DNA of 64,000 nt. Origin: Corynebacterium glaucum (lineage in GTDB: Bacteria > Actinomycetota > Actinomycetes > Mycobacteriales > Mycobacteriaceae). Location of the stretch: positions 1,736,001 to 1,800,000 of the forward strand of contig NZ_CP047358.1 of the NCBI RefSeq assembly GCF_030408855.1, in the 5' to 3' direction. The position numbers and the translations under genes were made by a program. Below the pieces are notes generated by a model. The model was given only the letters and a program-made list of their open reading frames with translations. It was not told where the DNA came from and searched no databases. Below are positions 1 to 7,948 of this stretch, in pieces. Position 1 is the first letter of the stretch, and every line of letters begins with the position of its first letter.

Positions 1-725
1 AACACTCCGGACTGCTCAAGCCAGAAGAAGACAAGCCTGAAGACCCCGACCTGCCGGAACAGAACTCGCAGCCCGAAGAGCTGACACTGCCGGATGATTT
101 GGAGGTGGAGATCGAGGGCGGCTGGGCGTTTGTGAACGTCCCGCCCTTAGCCGAAGACACGGATCGCGAGGAATATGCGCATACCCTGGCGACCGAGCTG
201 GTGAAAGCCCGCGGCACGGGCGTGTGTTCCGCCATCGTGGACCTGCGCGGCACCACAGGCAGCGACATTGTCCCTATCCTTGGCGGGCTCTCAATGTTTG
301 TGCCGAACGGGCCGGCGTATTACACCGTCACCCGCGACAGGGAAGCATCCGTGATGGTGAACGGGACTTCCGTGAAGGGCGAGGACCTGGTCAAAGAGGA
401 CGTGGGTAAATGGGATCCCACGCTTGCGGTGTTGGTGGATGACACCACCACGTTTGCAGGTGAAGTCGCACTGTTAGCGCTGAACAGCGCAGATAACTCA
501 AAGAGCTTTGGCGAGCCCACCGCTGGGTACACCTCGACCAACCGGGTGTTCAATTTCCCGGATGGTTCTCAGATGGTGATAGCCATGAGCAACGCCGTTG
601 ACGCCGAGGAAAACGAGTACGGCGATAAGCCGATCAAGCCGGATGAAATCCACGCAGACGACCCGATGAAGGCCGCGAAGGCGTGGATTTACGAAACGAC
701 CGGCTGTGGCTGGATCGAGGACTGA
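1..725 (+). CDS. S41-family peptidase-like protein, 5' end outside window
   Basis: The reading frame (codons from position 3) is open from the left edge, so the gene starts upstream; the TTG at 99 is only an internal start-like codon. The visible C-terminal part resembles the tail-specific protease (S41) core: a strand with VDLRGTTGSD, then LVDDTTTFAGEVALLALN, then SFGEPTAGYTSTN and a DGSQM strand. In active relatives the segment before the conserved Gly-Glu reads like S-S-G-E or S-A-S-E and supplies the nucleophilic serine. Here it reads T-F-A-G-E with no serine, so the protein may be catalytically dead; this is inference. An acidic Glu/Asp/Pro linker precedes the domain. It converges on erpA, six bases away. 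Confidence 0.7.
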   Translation, partial: HSGLLKPEEDKPEDPDLPEQNSQPEELTLPDDLEVEIEGGWAFVNVPPLAEDTDREEYAHTLATELVKARGTGVCSAIVDLRGTTGSDIVPILGGLSMFVPNGPAYYTVTRDREASVMVNGTSVKGEDLVKEDVGKWDPTLAVLVDDTTTFAGEVALLALNSADNSKSFGEPTAGYTSTNRVFNFPDGSQMVIAMSNAVDAEENEYGDKPIKPDEIHADDPMKAAKAWIYETTGCGWIED

Positions 726-731
726 TCCAGA

Positions 732-1076
732 TTAGTTGAACGAGTCGCCGCAGGCGCAAGCGCTGCCGGCATTCGGGTTGTCGATGGTGAAACCCTGCTG
801 CTCAATGGTGTCAGCGAAATCGATCGTGGCACCAGTGAGGTACGGCACGCTCATCTTGTCCACCACGAGGCGCACGCCGCCGACCTCATCGGCCTTGTCG
901 CCGTCCAGATCGCGGTCATCGAAGTACAGCTGGTAGCGAAGACCAGCGCAGCCGCCCGGCTGGACAGCGATGCGCAGCGAAAGATCGTTACGACCCTCCT
1001 GGTCGAGCAGAGCCTTCGCCTTCGCAGCCGCGGCGTCGGTCAGGTTCACACCGGTGGTGGAGGTAGGTGCAGTCAT
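732..1076 (-). CDS. erpA: Iron-sulfur cluster insertion protein (HesB/IscA/ErpA type)
   Basis: 114 aa, the usual size for A-type Fe-S carriers. It has the family's three conserved cysteines: one in QPGGCAGLRY and the C-terminal C-x-C pair in AGSACACGDSFN. These proteins hold a cluster and pass it to apo-enzymes in the cytosol. LipA, encoded about 16 kb away, is a plausible client because lipoyl synthases use up an auxiliary cluster in each turnover. The ATG start is supported by AAGGAG a few bases upstream. The gene is monocistronic and divergent from the DUF3043 gene. Confidence 0.92.
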   Translation of the reverse strand: MTAPTSTTGVNLTDAAAAKAKALLDQEGRNDLSLRIAVQPGGCAGLRYQLYFDDRDLDGDKADEVGGVRLVVDKMSVPYLTGATIDFADTIEQQGFTIDNPNAGSACACGDSFN

Positions 1077-1218
1077 TAGGTTCTCCTTACTTACGTCCTG
1101 GAGTCAGGCCCCAGCGTACTTGAACTACGCGATACAACAAGCCCCGCCCCACCCATATTCCAAGCCTGTATCCCAACCACATGCTGACTGCGCTAATGGG
1201 CCTTGTAGCCTAGAGGAC

Positions 1219-1911
1219 GTGAAACTTCCCTGGCAGAAATCCGAGCAGAACACCGGTGGTTCGACCAAGGTCGAGCTGCCCGAACCCCCTGCCGAGGAGC
1301 CGAAGAAGCTCCCGAAGGGCTACACCCCTCCAAAGGGCAAGCCCACGCCGAAGCGCGTCGACCAGGAAATCAAGCGCGGTGTGGTGCGCGACCCCAACGC
1401 CATGACTCCGGCGCAGCGCGACCAGCACAACAAAGAGCTGAAGAAGTCCATGTCCAAGGAGGAATGGAAGGCGTATAAGAAGGAGCAGCGCGAGGCCAAC
1501 CGCGCCCAGACCCGCGAGATCCAAGCCAAAATGGACGCCGGCGACGAGCGCTACCTCATGGACCGCGACAAGGGCGAGGTGCGCCGCTACGTGCGCGACT
1601 GGGTGGACTCGCAGCGATTCTTTAACAACTACGTGATGCCGATGGCGCTCGTGCTGCTGGTCATCCTGCTTCTGGGAACGTGGCTGCCGCGCCTGTCCCA
1701 GATTCTCTCGCTGGTCACCATGGCGTTCATGCTCACGATCTTCATCGAGGGCTTCATCATCGGCAAACGCGTGAACCGCGCCGTGAAGGCGAAATTCCCG
1801 GACACCACGGATACTGGCTTCGGGCTGGGCATGTACGCGTTCTCGCGCGCCACCCAGCCGCGCAATTGGCGCTCCCCGAAACCGCGCGTTGCCATTGGCG
1901 CTGAGGTGTAG
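1219..1911 (+). CDS. DUF3043 membrane protein
   Basis: 230 aa from the GTG at 1219. That start is chosen because a -10-like TAGCCT (1206-1211) lies exactly seven bases before it, the leaderless pattern seen throughout this window; the in-frame extension upstream would overlap erpA. The first ~135 residues are hydrophilic and rich in Pro, Lys and Arg (PKGYTPPKGKPTPKR, then KEEWKAYKKEQREANR). Two hydrophobic helices follow near residues 140-180 (MPMALVLLVILLLG and MAFMLTIFIEGFIIG), and the tail is basic. I recognise it as DUF3043, an actinobacterial family without an assigned function. It lies five bases before the cobT-like gene and is probably cotranscribed with it. Confidence 0.85.
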   Translation: MKLPWQKSEQNTGGSTKVELPEPPAEEPKKLPKGYTPPKGKPTPKRVDQEIKRGVVRDPNAMTPAQRDQHNKELKKSMSKEEWKAYKKEQREANRAQTREIQAKMDAGDERYLMDRDKGEVRRYVRDWVDSQRFFNNYVMPMALVLLVILLLGTWLPRLSQILSLVTMAFMLTIFIEGFIIGKRVNRAVKAKFPDTTDTGFGLGMYAFSRATQPRNWRSPKPRVAIGAEV

Positions 1912-1916
1912 GCACC

Positions 1917-2930
1917 GTGGCCATCCAGTTCCCGCCTGTTGATTCGCCTGAAGAGTCGCGCCGTCTTGCGGTGATCCAGGCGCTCGACTCCGAGGTCGCG
2001 GGGCGCACGCTCGGCCGAATGGGTGCGATTGGCGCGTGGGTGGCAGGTGTCCAAGGCGAGGCGCTGCCCCAACCATTCACCCGCGCTCGGGCAGTCGTGG
2101 TCGCCGGTTCGCACGGTGTCGCCGCGCGCGGGATCTCCGCCTGGACCGCAGACGCAACGCATCGCCAAGCTAAGGAAATCGCCGCGGGTGGAGGCCCAGT
2201 GCACGCAGCCGCCCGGCTGTCTGGAGCAAGCATCAGGCTTATCGACGACTTCTTGGCCACGCCCACCGGTTCCATCGATGTCGAACCCGCGATGACGCCC
2301 GAAGCCTGCGCCGCAGCGCTCCGGCTAGGCGCCCAGATCGCAGACCAAGAGATCGACGCCGGCACTGACCTGATCGTGCCTGGGGACCTTGGGGTGGGAA
2401 ATACCACTGTTGCCGCGGCACTCTACGGCACCTTCACCCGCACAGAGCCCGTGCTCGCCGTAGGCCGCGGTTCCGGTGTCAACGACCACGTGTGGAAGGT
2501 CAAGACCGCCGCCGTGCGCGACGCTATGTTCCGCGTGCGCGGTTACCGAGACGACATTGAGCGCGTGCTGGCAGAAATCAGCGGCCCGGATTTCGCGTGC
2601 CTGATCGGGCTCATCGCCCAATCCGCAGCGCGGCGCACGCCAGTACTTATCGACGGCGCGTACGTCACCGTCGCCGCTTACGTCGCCGAGCGGCTCGCGC
2701 CCGGTACAAAGCGCTGGCTCATTGCTGGCCAGCTCTCGCCCGAACCCTGCCACCTCGCATTGGTGCAAGCGCTCGAACTGACCCCAGTACTTGCGCTCGA
2801 CATGACGACGGGGCAAGGTGTCGGCGCGCTCGCGGCCCTGCCCACCATCAACCTGGCAGCGGAGCTCGTGGCGGATCAGCTCGCGCCTGAGCCCGAGCCA
2901 GATCCGCAGCCTGCGCCTGACCCGAGCTAA
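1917..2930 (+). CDS. cobT: CobT-like nicotinate-nucleotide:base phosphoribosyltransferase
   Basis: 337 aa from a GTG. The family activates 5,6-dimethylbenzimidazole (or another base) as the alpha-riboside phosphate for cobamide assembly. Family features visible are [14 protein letters not shown] near residue 62, a P-loop-like [15 protein letters not shown] near 155, and the C-terminal [12 protein letters not shown] and [15 protein letters not shown] segments. The position usually occupied by the catalytic Glu (GEG-type motif) reads G-Q-G, and the usual G-E-M-G-I-G reads G-D-L-G-V-G. The enzyme may therefore have altered activity. The C-terminus is Pro-rich. It converges on ilvE with overlapping stop codons. 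No other cobalamin genes are in view. Confidence 0.8.
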   Translation: MAIQFPPVDSPEESRRLAVIQALDSEVAGRTLGRMGAIGAWVAGVQGEALPQPFTRARAVVVAGSHGVAARGISAWTADATHRQAKEIAAGGGPVHAAARLSGASIRLIDDFLATPTGSIDVEPAMTPEACAAALRLGAQIADQEIDAGTDLIVPGDLGVGNTTVAAALYGTFTRTEPVLAVGRGSGVNDHVWKVKTAAVRDAMFRVRGYRDDIERVLAEISGPDFACLIGLIAQSAARRTPVLIDGAYVTVAAYVAERLAPGTKRWLIAGQLSPEPCHLALVQALELTPVLALDMTTGQGVGALAALPTINLAAELVADQLAPEPEPDPQPAPDPS

Positions 2931-4027
2931 ACCAGGCGGTAATTCCAGCCGTGGACATCTTCCACGGTGCCGTTCTGGACCCCGCGCAGGCGCTCACGCA
3001 GCTGCATGGTGATCGGGCCAGCTTCGTTGTTGTTCACCACGAATTCGCCGTGGGCACTCAGGACGCGACCGACTGGGGTGAGCACTGCGGCGGTGCCGCA
3101 GGCGAGCGTCTCGGTGATCGATCCGGCCTCGACGCCCTCGCGCCATTCGTCGACAGTAATGCGACGCTCCTCCGTCTTGTACCCCAAGTCTTCGGCAACC
3201 TGCAGCAGAGACTTGCGCGTGATGCCTGCGAGGAGCGACCCGCTCAGCGCCGGGGTGACCAGCGTGGCATCGGCGCCGGAGCCCTCAACGAACATGAGGT
3301 TCATGCCACCCATCTCCTCGATGTACTTGCGCTCAATCGCGTCGAGCCACACGACCTGGTCGCAGCCCTTCTCCTCGGCCTCGGCCTGGGCGAGCAGGGA
3401 TGCAGCGTAGTTGCCCGCAAACTTCGCGTCGCCGGTGCCGCCCGGTGCCGCACGCACATACTCCTCGGAGACCCACACGCTCACCGGCTTGATGCCACCC
3501 TTAAAGTATGCGCCCGCAGGCGACGCGATGACGTAGTAGGTGTAGCTCGACGCAGGCTTCACCCCGAGCGTCTCCTCCGTACCAATCATGAACGGACGCA
3601 GGTACAGCGCCGCCTCACCACCGGCTTCCGGCACCCAGTCCTGGTCAATCTCCACCAGTTGGCGCAGCGACTCGATGAACAGCTCCTCCGGCAACTCCGG
3701 CATAGCCAGGCGGTGCGCGGAGTGCTGCATGCGCTCGGCGTTCTGCTGCGGGCGGAACGTAGTGATCGTCCCGTCCTCGTGGCGGTAGGCTTTCAGGCCC
3801 TCGAAGATCGCTTGCCCATAGTGCAGCACGTTCGTGGCTGGGCTGAGCTCGATCGGGCCGAACGGCCGCACCTGCTTGTTGTGCCAGCCCTCATCCTTAG
3901 TCCACTCGATGGAGACCATGTGGTCAGTGAACTTCTGACCAAACGCCGGGTTCTCCAAGATGGCACCGCGCTGCGAGTCGCTCGCGCGGTTGGGGTTCTC
4001 AGTAACGGTGAAGTCTGCGGATGTCAT
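2927..4027 (-). CDS. ilvE: Branched-chain amino acid aminotransferase
   Basis: 366 aa. This fold-IV PLP enzyme interconverts Leu, Ile and Val with their 2-oxo acids, with glutamate/2-oxoglutarate as partner. The signature runs through [28 protein letters not shown], the PLP lysine in [16 protein letters not shown], and [14 protein letters not shown]. The start ATG at 4027 gives MTSADF and has TAGGGT seven bases upstream, so the message is probably leaderless; an ATG two codons earlier lies inside that spacer. The promoter region is shared back-to-back with pepA. Confidence 0.95.
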   Translation of the reverse strand: MTSADFTVTENPNRASDSQRGAILENPAFGQKFTDHMVSIEWTKDEGWHNKQVRPFGPIELSPATNVLHYGQAIFEGLKAYRHEDGTITTFRPQQNAERMQHSAHRLAMPELPEELFIESLRQLVEIDQDWVPEAGGEAALYLRPFMIGTEETLGVKPASSYTYYVIASPAGAYFKGGIKPVSVWVSEEYVRAAPGGTGDAKFAGNYAASLLAQAEAEEKGCDQVVWLDAIERKYIEEMGGMNLMFVEGSGADATLVTPALSGSLLAGITRKSLLQVAEDLGYKTEERRITVDEWREGVEAGSITETLACGTAAVLTPVGRVLSAHGEFVVNNNEAGPITMQLRERLRGVQNGTVEDVHGWNYRLV

Positions 4028-4034
4028 GATCATC

Positions 4035-4060
4035 ACCCTACTCTTCGTGCCAGGTAGCCT
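4035..4060. promoter_or_regulatory. Overlapping divergent leaderless promoters of ilvE and pepA
   Basis: The -10 box of ilvE is TAGGGT on the minus strand (4035-4040) and that of pepA is TAGCCT on the plus strand (4055-4060). Each ends seven bases before its start codon. Only 14 bases separate the two boxes, so the upstream polymerase footprint of each promoter covers the -10 of the other. The start codons are 40 bases apart. Confidence 0.6.
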
Positions 4061-4067
4061 TTTATCC

Positions 4068-5549
4068 ATGCAGCAGTTGAATAGCTTCCGTGTCCGCGGC
4101 ACCACGGTGTCGCTCAACCAAGCCGAATCCGCCCCGGAGGACGCCGCACGCATCGTGCCGGTTGCTAAGGGGGAAGATGGCCTGGAGCTCCCCGTCACCA
4201 GCTTTGCAGTTGGGGGTTTGCTCGACTCGCTCGTGGCGGTCGGAGCCAAGGGAGTCTCGGGCGAGACGGCGCGTGTGCTTATCGACGGCCAGTTGTACGT
4301 CTCAGTCGGACTCGGCAGCGCCGATGAAATTGATGACGAAGCGGTCCGCCGCGCCTTCGGCGCAGCCGCGCGTTCCCTTTCCGGCGTGGAGGAAGCCGCG
4401 GTGTCCTGCGAGTTCGGCACCAGGCCCGTTGTCGAAGGTCTCCTGCTTGGAGGGTATTCCTACCAGGGCCTGAAGTCTTCCGACTCGCCTTCCACCCCTG
4501 CGGCTGTGACCGTTGTCGGCGCAGATCCCGAGGAGTTCGAGCACGCGGTCGCTGTCGCCGAGTCGGTGAACTTCGCCCGCGATCTGGTCAACACCCCGGC
4601 GGACTTCCTCTACCCCGTCGCCTACGCCGGCATTATCGAGGATTTGGCGCAGGAGTGGAAAAACGACATCAGCCTGAACGTCAAGGTGATTGAGGGCGAT
4701 GACCTGTGGAAGCAGGGCTTCGGGGGCATCGTTGCCGTCGGCGGAGGTTCCGAACACGCCCCGCAGCTCGTCCACGTGTCTTACGACGGCGGCGGTAACA
4801 AGCGCGTCGCGTTGGTGGGCAAGGGCATCACCTTCGATACCGGCGGCATTTCGCTAAAACCCGGCGCGAAGATGGAGGACATGATCTCCGACATGGCCGG
4901 CTCCGCAGCGCAACTGGCTGCCGTGGTTGCCGCAGCGAAGCTGAAGCTTCCGGTGCGCATCGACGCCTGGCTGCCACTTGCGGAGAACATGCCCTCCGGC
5001 TCCGCGACCCGCCCCGGCGACGTAATCACGCACTACGACGGCACCACCAGCGAAATCTTGAACACCGACGCCGAAGGGCGTCTCGTGCTTGCCGACGCCA
5101 TCGCCCGCGCCTGCGAGGACACCGGCGACGGAACCCCCGACTACCTCATTGAGGCGGCGACGCTGACCGGCGCACAGTTGGTAGCGCTGGGTAACCGCAC
5201 CGCCGGCGTGATGGGCTCCGACGAGTTCCGCGACACGGTCGCCGAGATTGGCCGCGAGGTCGGCGAACCTGCGTGGGCCATGCCCTTGCTGGAGGAGCAC
5301 GAGGAGGAGATCAAGTCCCCCGTCGCCGACATCCGCAACGTGCACAACGCCCGCACCGGTGGCATGAGCTTCGCCGGGCTCTACCTCTCCCGTTTCGTGC
5401 CGGAGGACGTCGAATGGGTGCACTTGGACGTGGCGGGCCCGGCCTGGAACGGCGGCTCCGCCTACGGCTACACACCCAAGCGCGCAACCGGTGCGCCGGC
5501 GCGCACAATCATCGAGACGCTGACCCGCATCGCAGACGGCCAGCTCTAG
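4068..5549 (+). CDS. pepA: Leucyl aminopeptidase (M17)
   Basis: 493 aa, typical length. M17 enzymes are cytosolic, usually hexameric, two-metal aminopeptidases that remove N-terminal residues from peptides. The N-terminal half is the variable macro-like domain. The catalytic half has the diagnostic [14 protein letters not shown] metal/lysine segment, SDMAGSAA, the [13 protein letters not shown] signature and HLDVAGPAW. The start is the ATG at 4068, seven bases after TAGCCT. The gene ends in front of a recurring hairpin and the IS3 element, which has not interrupted it. Confidence 0.95.
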   Translation: MQQLNSFRVRGTTVSLNQAESAPEDAARIVPVAKGEDGLELPVTSFAVGGLLDSLVAVGAKGVSGETARVLIDGQLYVSVGLGSADEIDDEAVRRAFGAAARSLSGVEEAAVSCEFGTRPVVEGLLLGGYSYQGLKSSDSPSTPAAVTVVGADPEEFEHAVAVAESVNFARDLVNTPADFLYPVAYAGIIEDLAQEWKNDISLNVKVIEGDDLWKQGFGGIVAVGGGSEHAPQLVHVSYDGGGNKRVALVGKGITFDTGGISLKPGAKMEDMISDMAGSAAQLAAVVAAAKLKLPVRIDAWLPLAENMPSGSATRPGDVITHYDGTTSEILNTDAEGRLVLADAIARACEDTGDGTPDYLIEAATLTGAQLVALGNRTAGVMGSDEFRDTVAEIGREVGEPAWAMPLLEEHEEEIKSPVADIRNVHNARTGGMSFAGLYLSRFVPEDVEWVHLDVAGPAWNGGSAYGYTPKRATGAPARTIIETLTRIADGQL

Positions 5550-5593
5550 ACCCCTGGGAGTCCGGCCCCCGCACCGCACAACCCCACCCGCTT

Positions 5594-5619
5594 CTGAAAA
5601 ACTTTGCAATCTTTTTCAG
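5594..5619. repeat. Recurrent 26-bp hairpin, copy 1 (after pepA)
   Basis: Arms CTGAAAAA and TTTTTCAG enclose CTTTGCAATC. The same core with compensated arms (CTGTAAAA/TTTTACAG) recurs at 46026-46051, and a diverged reverse-orientation copy lies at 7400-7426. Here it follows pepA and could end its transcript, though no clear U-tract follows. Confidence 0.6.
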
Positions 5620-5680
5620 GGTCCTGGGGTTGGGAGTGAAGCTTTCCTGTGAACCCCCGGTTATCGGTGAGGAGTTCCAG

Positions 5681-6349
5681 ATGAATTACCCGTTGGCGGT
5701 TCGCGAGCGTGCCGTCGAGCTTTATCGCAAGGGGTTAGAACCTCGGCAGGTACGCACCCGTTTGAGTGATGAAGGCATCGATCCTGCGCCTTCGGCGGCG
5801 TCGATTTGGCGGTGGGCAGTTAATGCTGAGCACGGTGTTGAGGTGGATCATCATTGGCGCAGTCCGAGCGAGGTTGCCGCAGCGGTGCGGGCGGCACTGA
5901 CTTCGCCGGGGTCGCTGCGGGAGATAAGTCGGCAGTGTGGGGTATCTTCGACCGCGTTGTCGATCTGGGTTCGAAATTTCGCTCCCGACGAAGAGACGCG
6001 GCGTGGGATGAACCCTGAGCAGCTGGAGCAGGCGACACTGTGGCGTGTGGAGCAACATAGACGCCGCCCGCGCAAGAGCGCATCGCCACAAACCCCCAAG
6101 CCGACTTCTGCTAGGGCTGCCAAAATTGCGAGTGAGCAGCATGTGACTCAGCTCGATGATGCTGCGTTGCCGGATGATCCTGAAGAGCTTAAGGCGATGT
6201 TGCGCCACGAGCGGTTTCTACGGCTTGCGGACAAGGCCTTGTTCGAGGCTGTGATGGAGTCCGAGGGAAAAGCCCCAGCCCGGAGACGCTCGACAGCATG
6301 GTCGTCGCTCAAGCTGTCCAGCGACTCCGGGCGCACGGATACCAAGTAA
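5681..6349 (+). CDS. IS3 element OrfA (helix-turn-helix protein)
   Basis: 222 aa. It contains two helix-turn-helix-like segments: YPLAVRERAVELYRKGLEPR near the start and GSLREISRQCGVSSTALSIW near residue 78. A basic linker follows (QHRRRPRKSAS), then the coiled-coil-like ELKAMLRHERFLRLADKALF that typically leads into OrfB in this family. OrfA binds the element ends and limits transposition. The reading frame contains the slippery heptamer at 6265-6271, so some ribosomes should continue into orfB to make a fusion of about 552 residues. Confidence 0.85.
   Translation: MNYPLAVRERAVELYRKGLEPRQVRTRLSDEGIDPAPSAASIWRWAVNAEHGVEVDHHWRSPSEVAAAVRAALTSPGSLREISRQCGVSSTALSIWVRNFAPDEETRRGMNPEQLEQATLWRVEQHRRRPRKSASPQTPKPTSARAAKIASEQHVTQLDDAALPDDPEELKAMLRHERFLRLADKALFEAVMESEGKAPARRRSTAWSSLKLSSDSGRTDTK
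6265..6332 (+). other. Programmed -1 ribosomal frameshift signal (orfA to orfB)
   Basis: The heptamer G GGA AAA (6265-6271) is in the correct orfA phase for -1 slippage. After a 6-base spacer there is a long symmetric stem-loop. GCCCGGAG (6278-6285) pairs with CTCCGGGC (6325-6332), CGCT with AGCG, and GACAGC (6292-6297) with GCTGTC (6313-6318). Single A/A and C/C mismatches separate the blocks and the loop is 15 bases. The -1 frame is open from the heptamer through orfB. Confidence 0.82.
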
Positions 6350-7338
6350 AAGCCAGCTGCGAGCACTTCGGGTTGAACCTGAGCACCTACAAGCATGCGT
6401 GTCGACGACTGAAATACCCGATGTCGCAGCGGGCAACTGCCACATCGGCGATCATCGCGGTGTCGAAAGCAAACAGCGGAATCTACGGCTATCGCAGGAT
6501 CTTGGCGGTGTGCAGGCAAAACGGGTGGACGATAGGTGAGAAAACAGTACGCGCCATCATGTACGCAGAAAACCTCACCCCGAAGTCCAAGCGGACCATG
6601 AGGCACCGCTCGTACAAAGGAGAAAACGCCCACCGGCCGGCGAACAAGCTGCTCATCGGGGACCTGGAAGAAGCAGCTGCCGCGGATGTCGTTGTCTCAC
6701 AGGGCTACTCGCGCGAAGCGTGCAGACGCCGCGAAGCACTTGAGCCCGATTTGGTTCACGACTTCTACGCCGATAGGCCGAACGAGAAATTCGGTACCGA
6801 CGTCACCGAGTTCGCATGCCGAGACGGCAAGGTCTATTTCAGCCCGTTGATCGACTTCCATGACAATCTGCCCCTCGTCTACACCATGAGCACCAGCCCG
6901 ACCGCCGCGCTGACGAACACCATGCTGGAAGCCGCGTTGACAACCATCAAGCCTGGGACCAAACCGATCATTCATTCTGATCGTGGGTGGGCCTACCGAC
7001 ATCCGGAATGGGTAAGTATGCTCACCGACCCCACCCACGACCAGGCAGCATGCGGCAACTGTGACCCGGGCAAACCCTGCGACAACGCATGGGTTGCGAT
7101 CCCATCGCTGTCGCGACTCGGCAAAAGCGGCGATAACGCCAGAGTGGAAGGATTCTTCGGCCTGCTCAAAAGAGAGCTCTACGCCGCCGGCATCAACTCC
7201 CAAAAGATGGGCACCGAGGAATTCATGAACTATCTTGAAACCCACCTGGACTGGTTCGCCTACCAACGACTCACAAGACATCCAGGTAAGGGCTACACAA
7301 CCCTGGCCGAGCAACGCGCTCTGGCTACAGCTATCTAA
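6298..7338 (+). CDS. IS3 element OrfB (DDE transposase/integrase core)
   Basis: 346 aa if started at the ATG at 6298, which lies in the loop of the frameshift stem; production as an OrfAB fusion is more likely. HTH_21-like segment (SKANSGIYGYRRI), then the rve integrase fold with D in KFGTDVTEF, D in IIHSDRGW and E in DNARVEGFFGLLKREL. The last D and E are separated by 55 residues rather than the usual 35. The extra stretch holds C-G-N-C-D-P-G-K-P-C (7051-7080), which could bind a metal. No stop or frameshift disrupts the gene. Confidence 0.9.
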   Translation: MVVAQAVQRLRAHGYQVKASCEHFGLNLSTYKHACRRLKYPMSQRATATSAIIAVSKANSGIYGYRRILAVCRQNGWTIGEKTVRAIMYAENLTPKSKRTMRHRSYKGENAHRPANKLLIGDLEEAAAADVVVSQGYSREACRRREALEPDLVHDFYADRPNEKFGTDVTEFACRDGKVYFSPLIDFHDNLPLVYTMSTSPTAALTNTMLEAALTTIKPGTKPIIHSDRGWAYRHPEWVSMLTDPTHDQAACGNCDPGKPCDNAWVAIPSLSRLGKSGDNARVEGFFGLLKRELYAAGINSQKMGTEEFMNYLETHLDWFAYQRLTRHPGKGYTTLAEQRALATAI

Positions 7339-7399
7339 CAAACACGACTAAATAGCCACAGTGGTTCACAGGAAAGCCGCAGTCCCGTTTAGGCCCGCT

Positions 7400-7426
7400 T
7401 TGTAAAAGATTGCCCACGTCTTACAG
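7400..7426. repeat. Recurrent hairpin, copy 2 (diverged, reverse orientation)
   Basis: TGTAAAAGATTGC followed by CTTACAG. The left half matches the reverse complement of the 46026 copy, while the loop and right arm have diverged. It lies just downstream of the 7444-7848 gene, so in the minus-strand transcript it could act as a terminator. It sits opposite copy 1 across the IS3 insertion. Confidence 0.45.
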
Positions 7427-7443
7427 AGTGAGACAGAGCGGTC

Positions 7444-7848
7444 TTAGCTGTAGGGGTTCTCGCCGCGCTCGAACTTCGCACGGCGTTCGCGTTGCTCGGC
7501 CCGCTTGCGCAGAATGCGCTCCTGCTCGATTTTCTTGCGCATGCGGTCCGGATATCCCGTCTCCTCGACGTCGTAAAGCGAAATGCTCAACAACTTCGCC
7601 ACGGCATCGATGCCTTTGGGGCCTCCGATGCGGCGCCGGGTGTAGTTGCCTTGCTCATCGACGAGCACGACGCTCATCTCGTTGACCATCGTTTCGGGCT
7701 CGACGTACCCCTCGACAAACGCACGACCCTGAACCCACTCACGCAGGTAAGCGGCATCGTCTGGGCGGATCGTTTCCCCCGGTGCGCGAGGCGGCGTGAA
7801 TTGTGAATTCTTTCTGCCTTTGCCGAAGAGATTGAACACGGCAGACAT
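7444..7848 (-). CDS. Conserved hypothetical protein, basic C-terminus
   Basis: 134 aa from the ATG at 7848 (MSAVFNLFGKGRKNSQF). The middle resembles a small mixed alpha/beta domain (EMSVVLVDEQGNYTRRRIGG, then GIDAVAKLLSISLYDVEETG). The last 35 residues form a charged, probably helical tail (RMRKKIEQERILRKRAEQR) ending in ERGENPYS. There are no catalytic motifs, membrane segments or signal peptide. It is divergent from the E2 gene, and I recall a similar small protein between pepA and the E2 gene in other corynebacteria. Function unknown. Confidence 0.75.
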   Translation of the reverse strand: MSAVFNLFGKGRKNSQFTPPRAPGETIRPDDAAYLREWVQGRAFVEGYVEPETMVNEMSVVLVDEQGNYTRRRIGGPKGIDAVAKLLSISLYDVEETGYPDRMRKKIEQERILRKRAEQRERRAKFERGENPYS

Positions 7849-7948
7849 CTTACGGGAGGGTCGAAAAGCGACGGCGGACGCAACTGAATCCGGGTACGCT
7901 TTGACAACGTATAACCTTCCACAATTTTTATGAGGAGACTTTGGAGAA

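Larger units (their letters stand above)
5632..7386 (+). mobile_element. Complete IS3-family insertion sequence, 1755 bp
   Basis: The terminal inverted repeats are 5632-5655 and 7363-7386. They pair over 24 bp with three mismatches, sharing GGGA, TG and the perfect block GCTTTCCTGTGAACC. A 3-bp direct repeat GTT (5629-5631 and 7387-7389) fits the short target duplication of IS3 elements. Inside are orfA and orfB joined by a -1 frameshift signal. It lies in the gap between the convergent genes pepA and the 7444-7848 gene and breaks neither. Intact ends, intact genes and the intact duplication suggest a recent insertion that may still be able to move. Confidence 0.88.

Noticed and set aside
2927..4420. 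497-codon version of ilvE extending into pepA
   Set aside because: The extra N-terminus is the antisense of pepA; the leaderless ATG at 4027 gives the normal family length.
5681..7338. IS3 transposase as a frameshifted pseudogene
   Set aside because: The frame change coincides with a correctly phased slippery heptamer and a strong stem-loop, so it is programmed.
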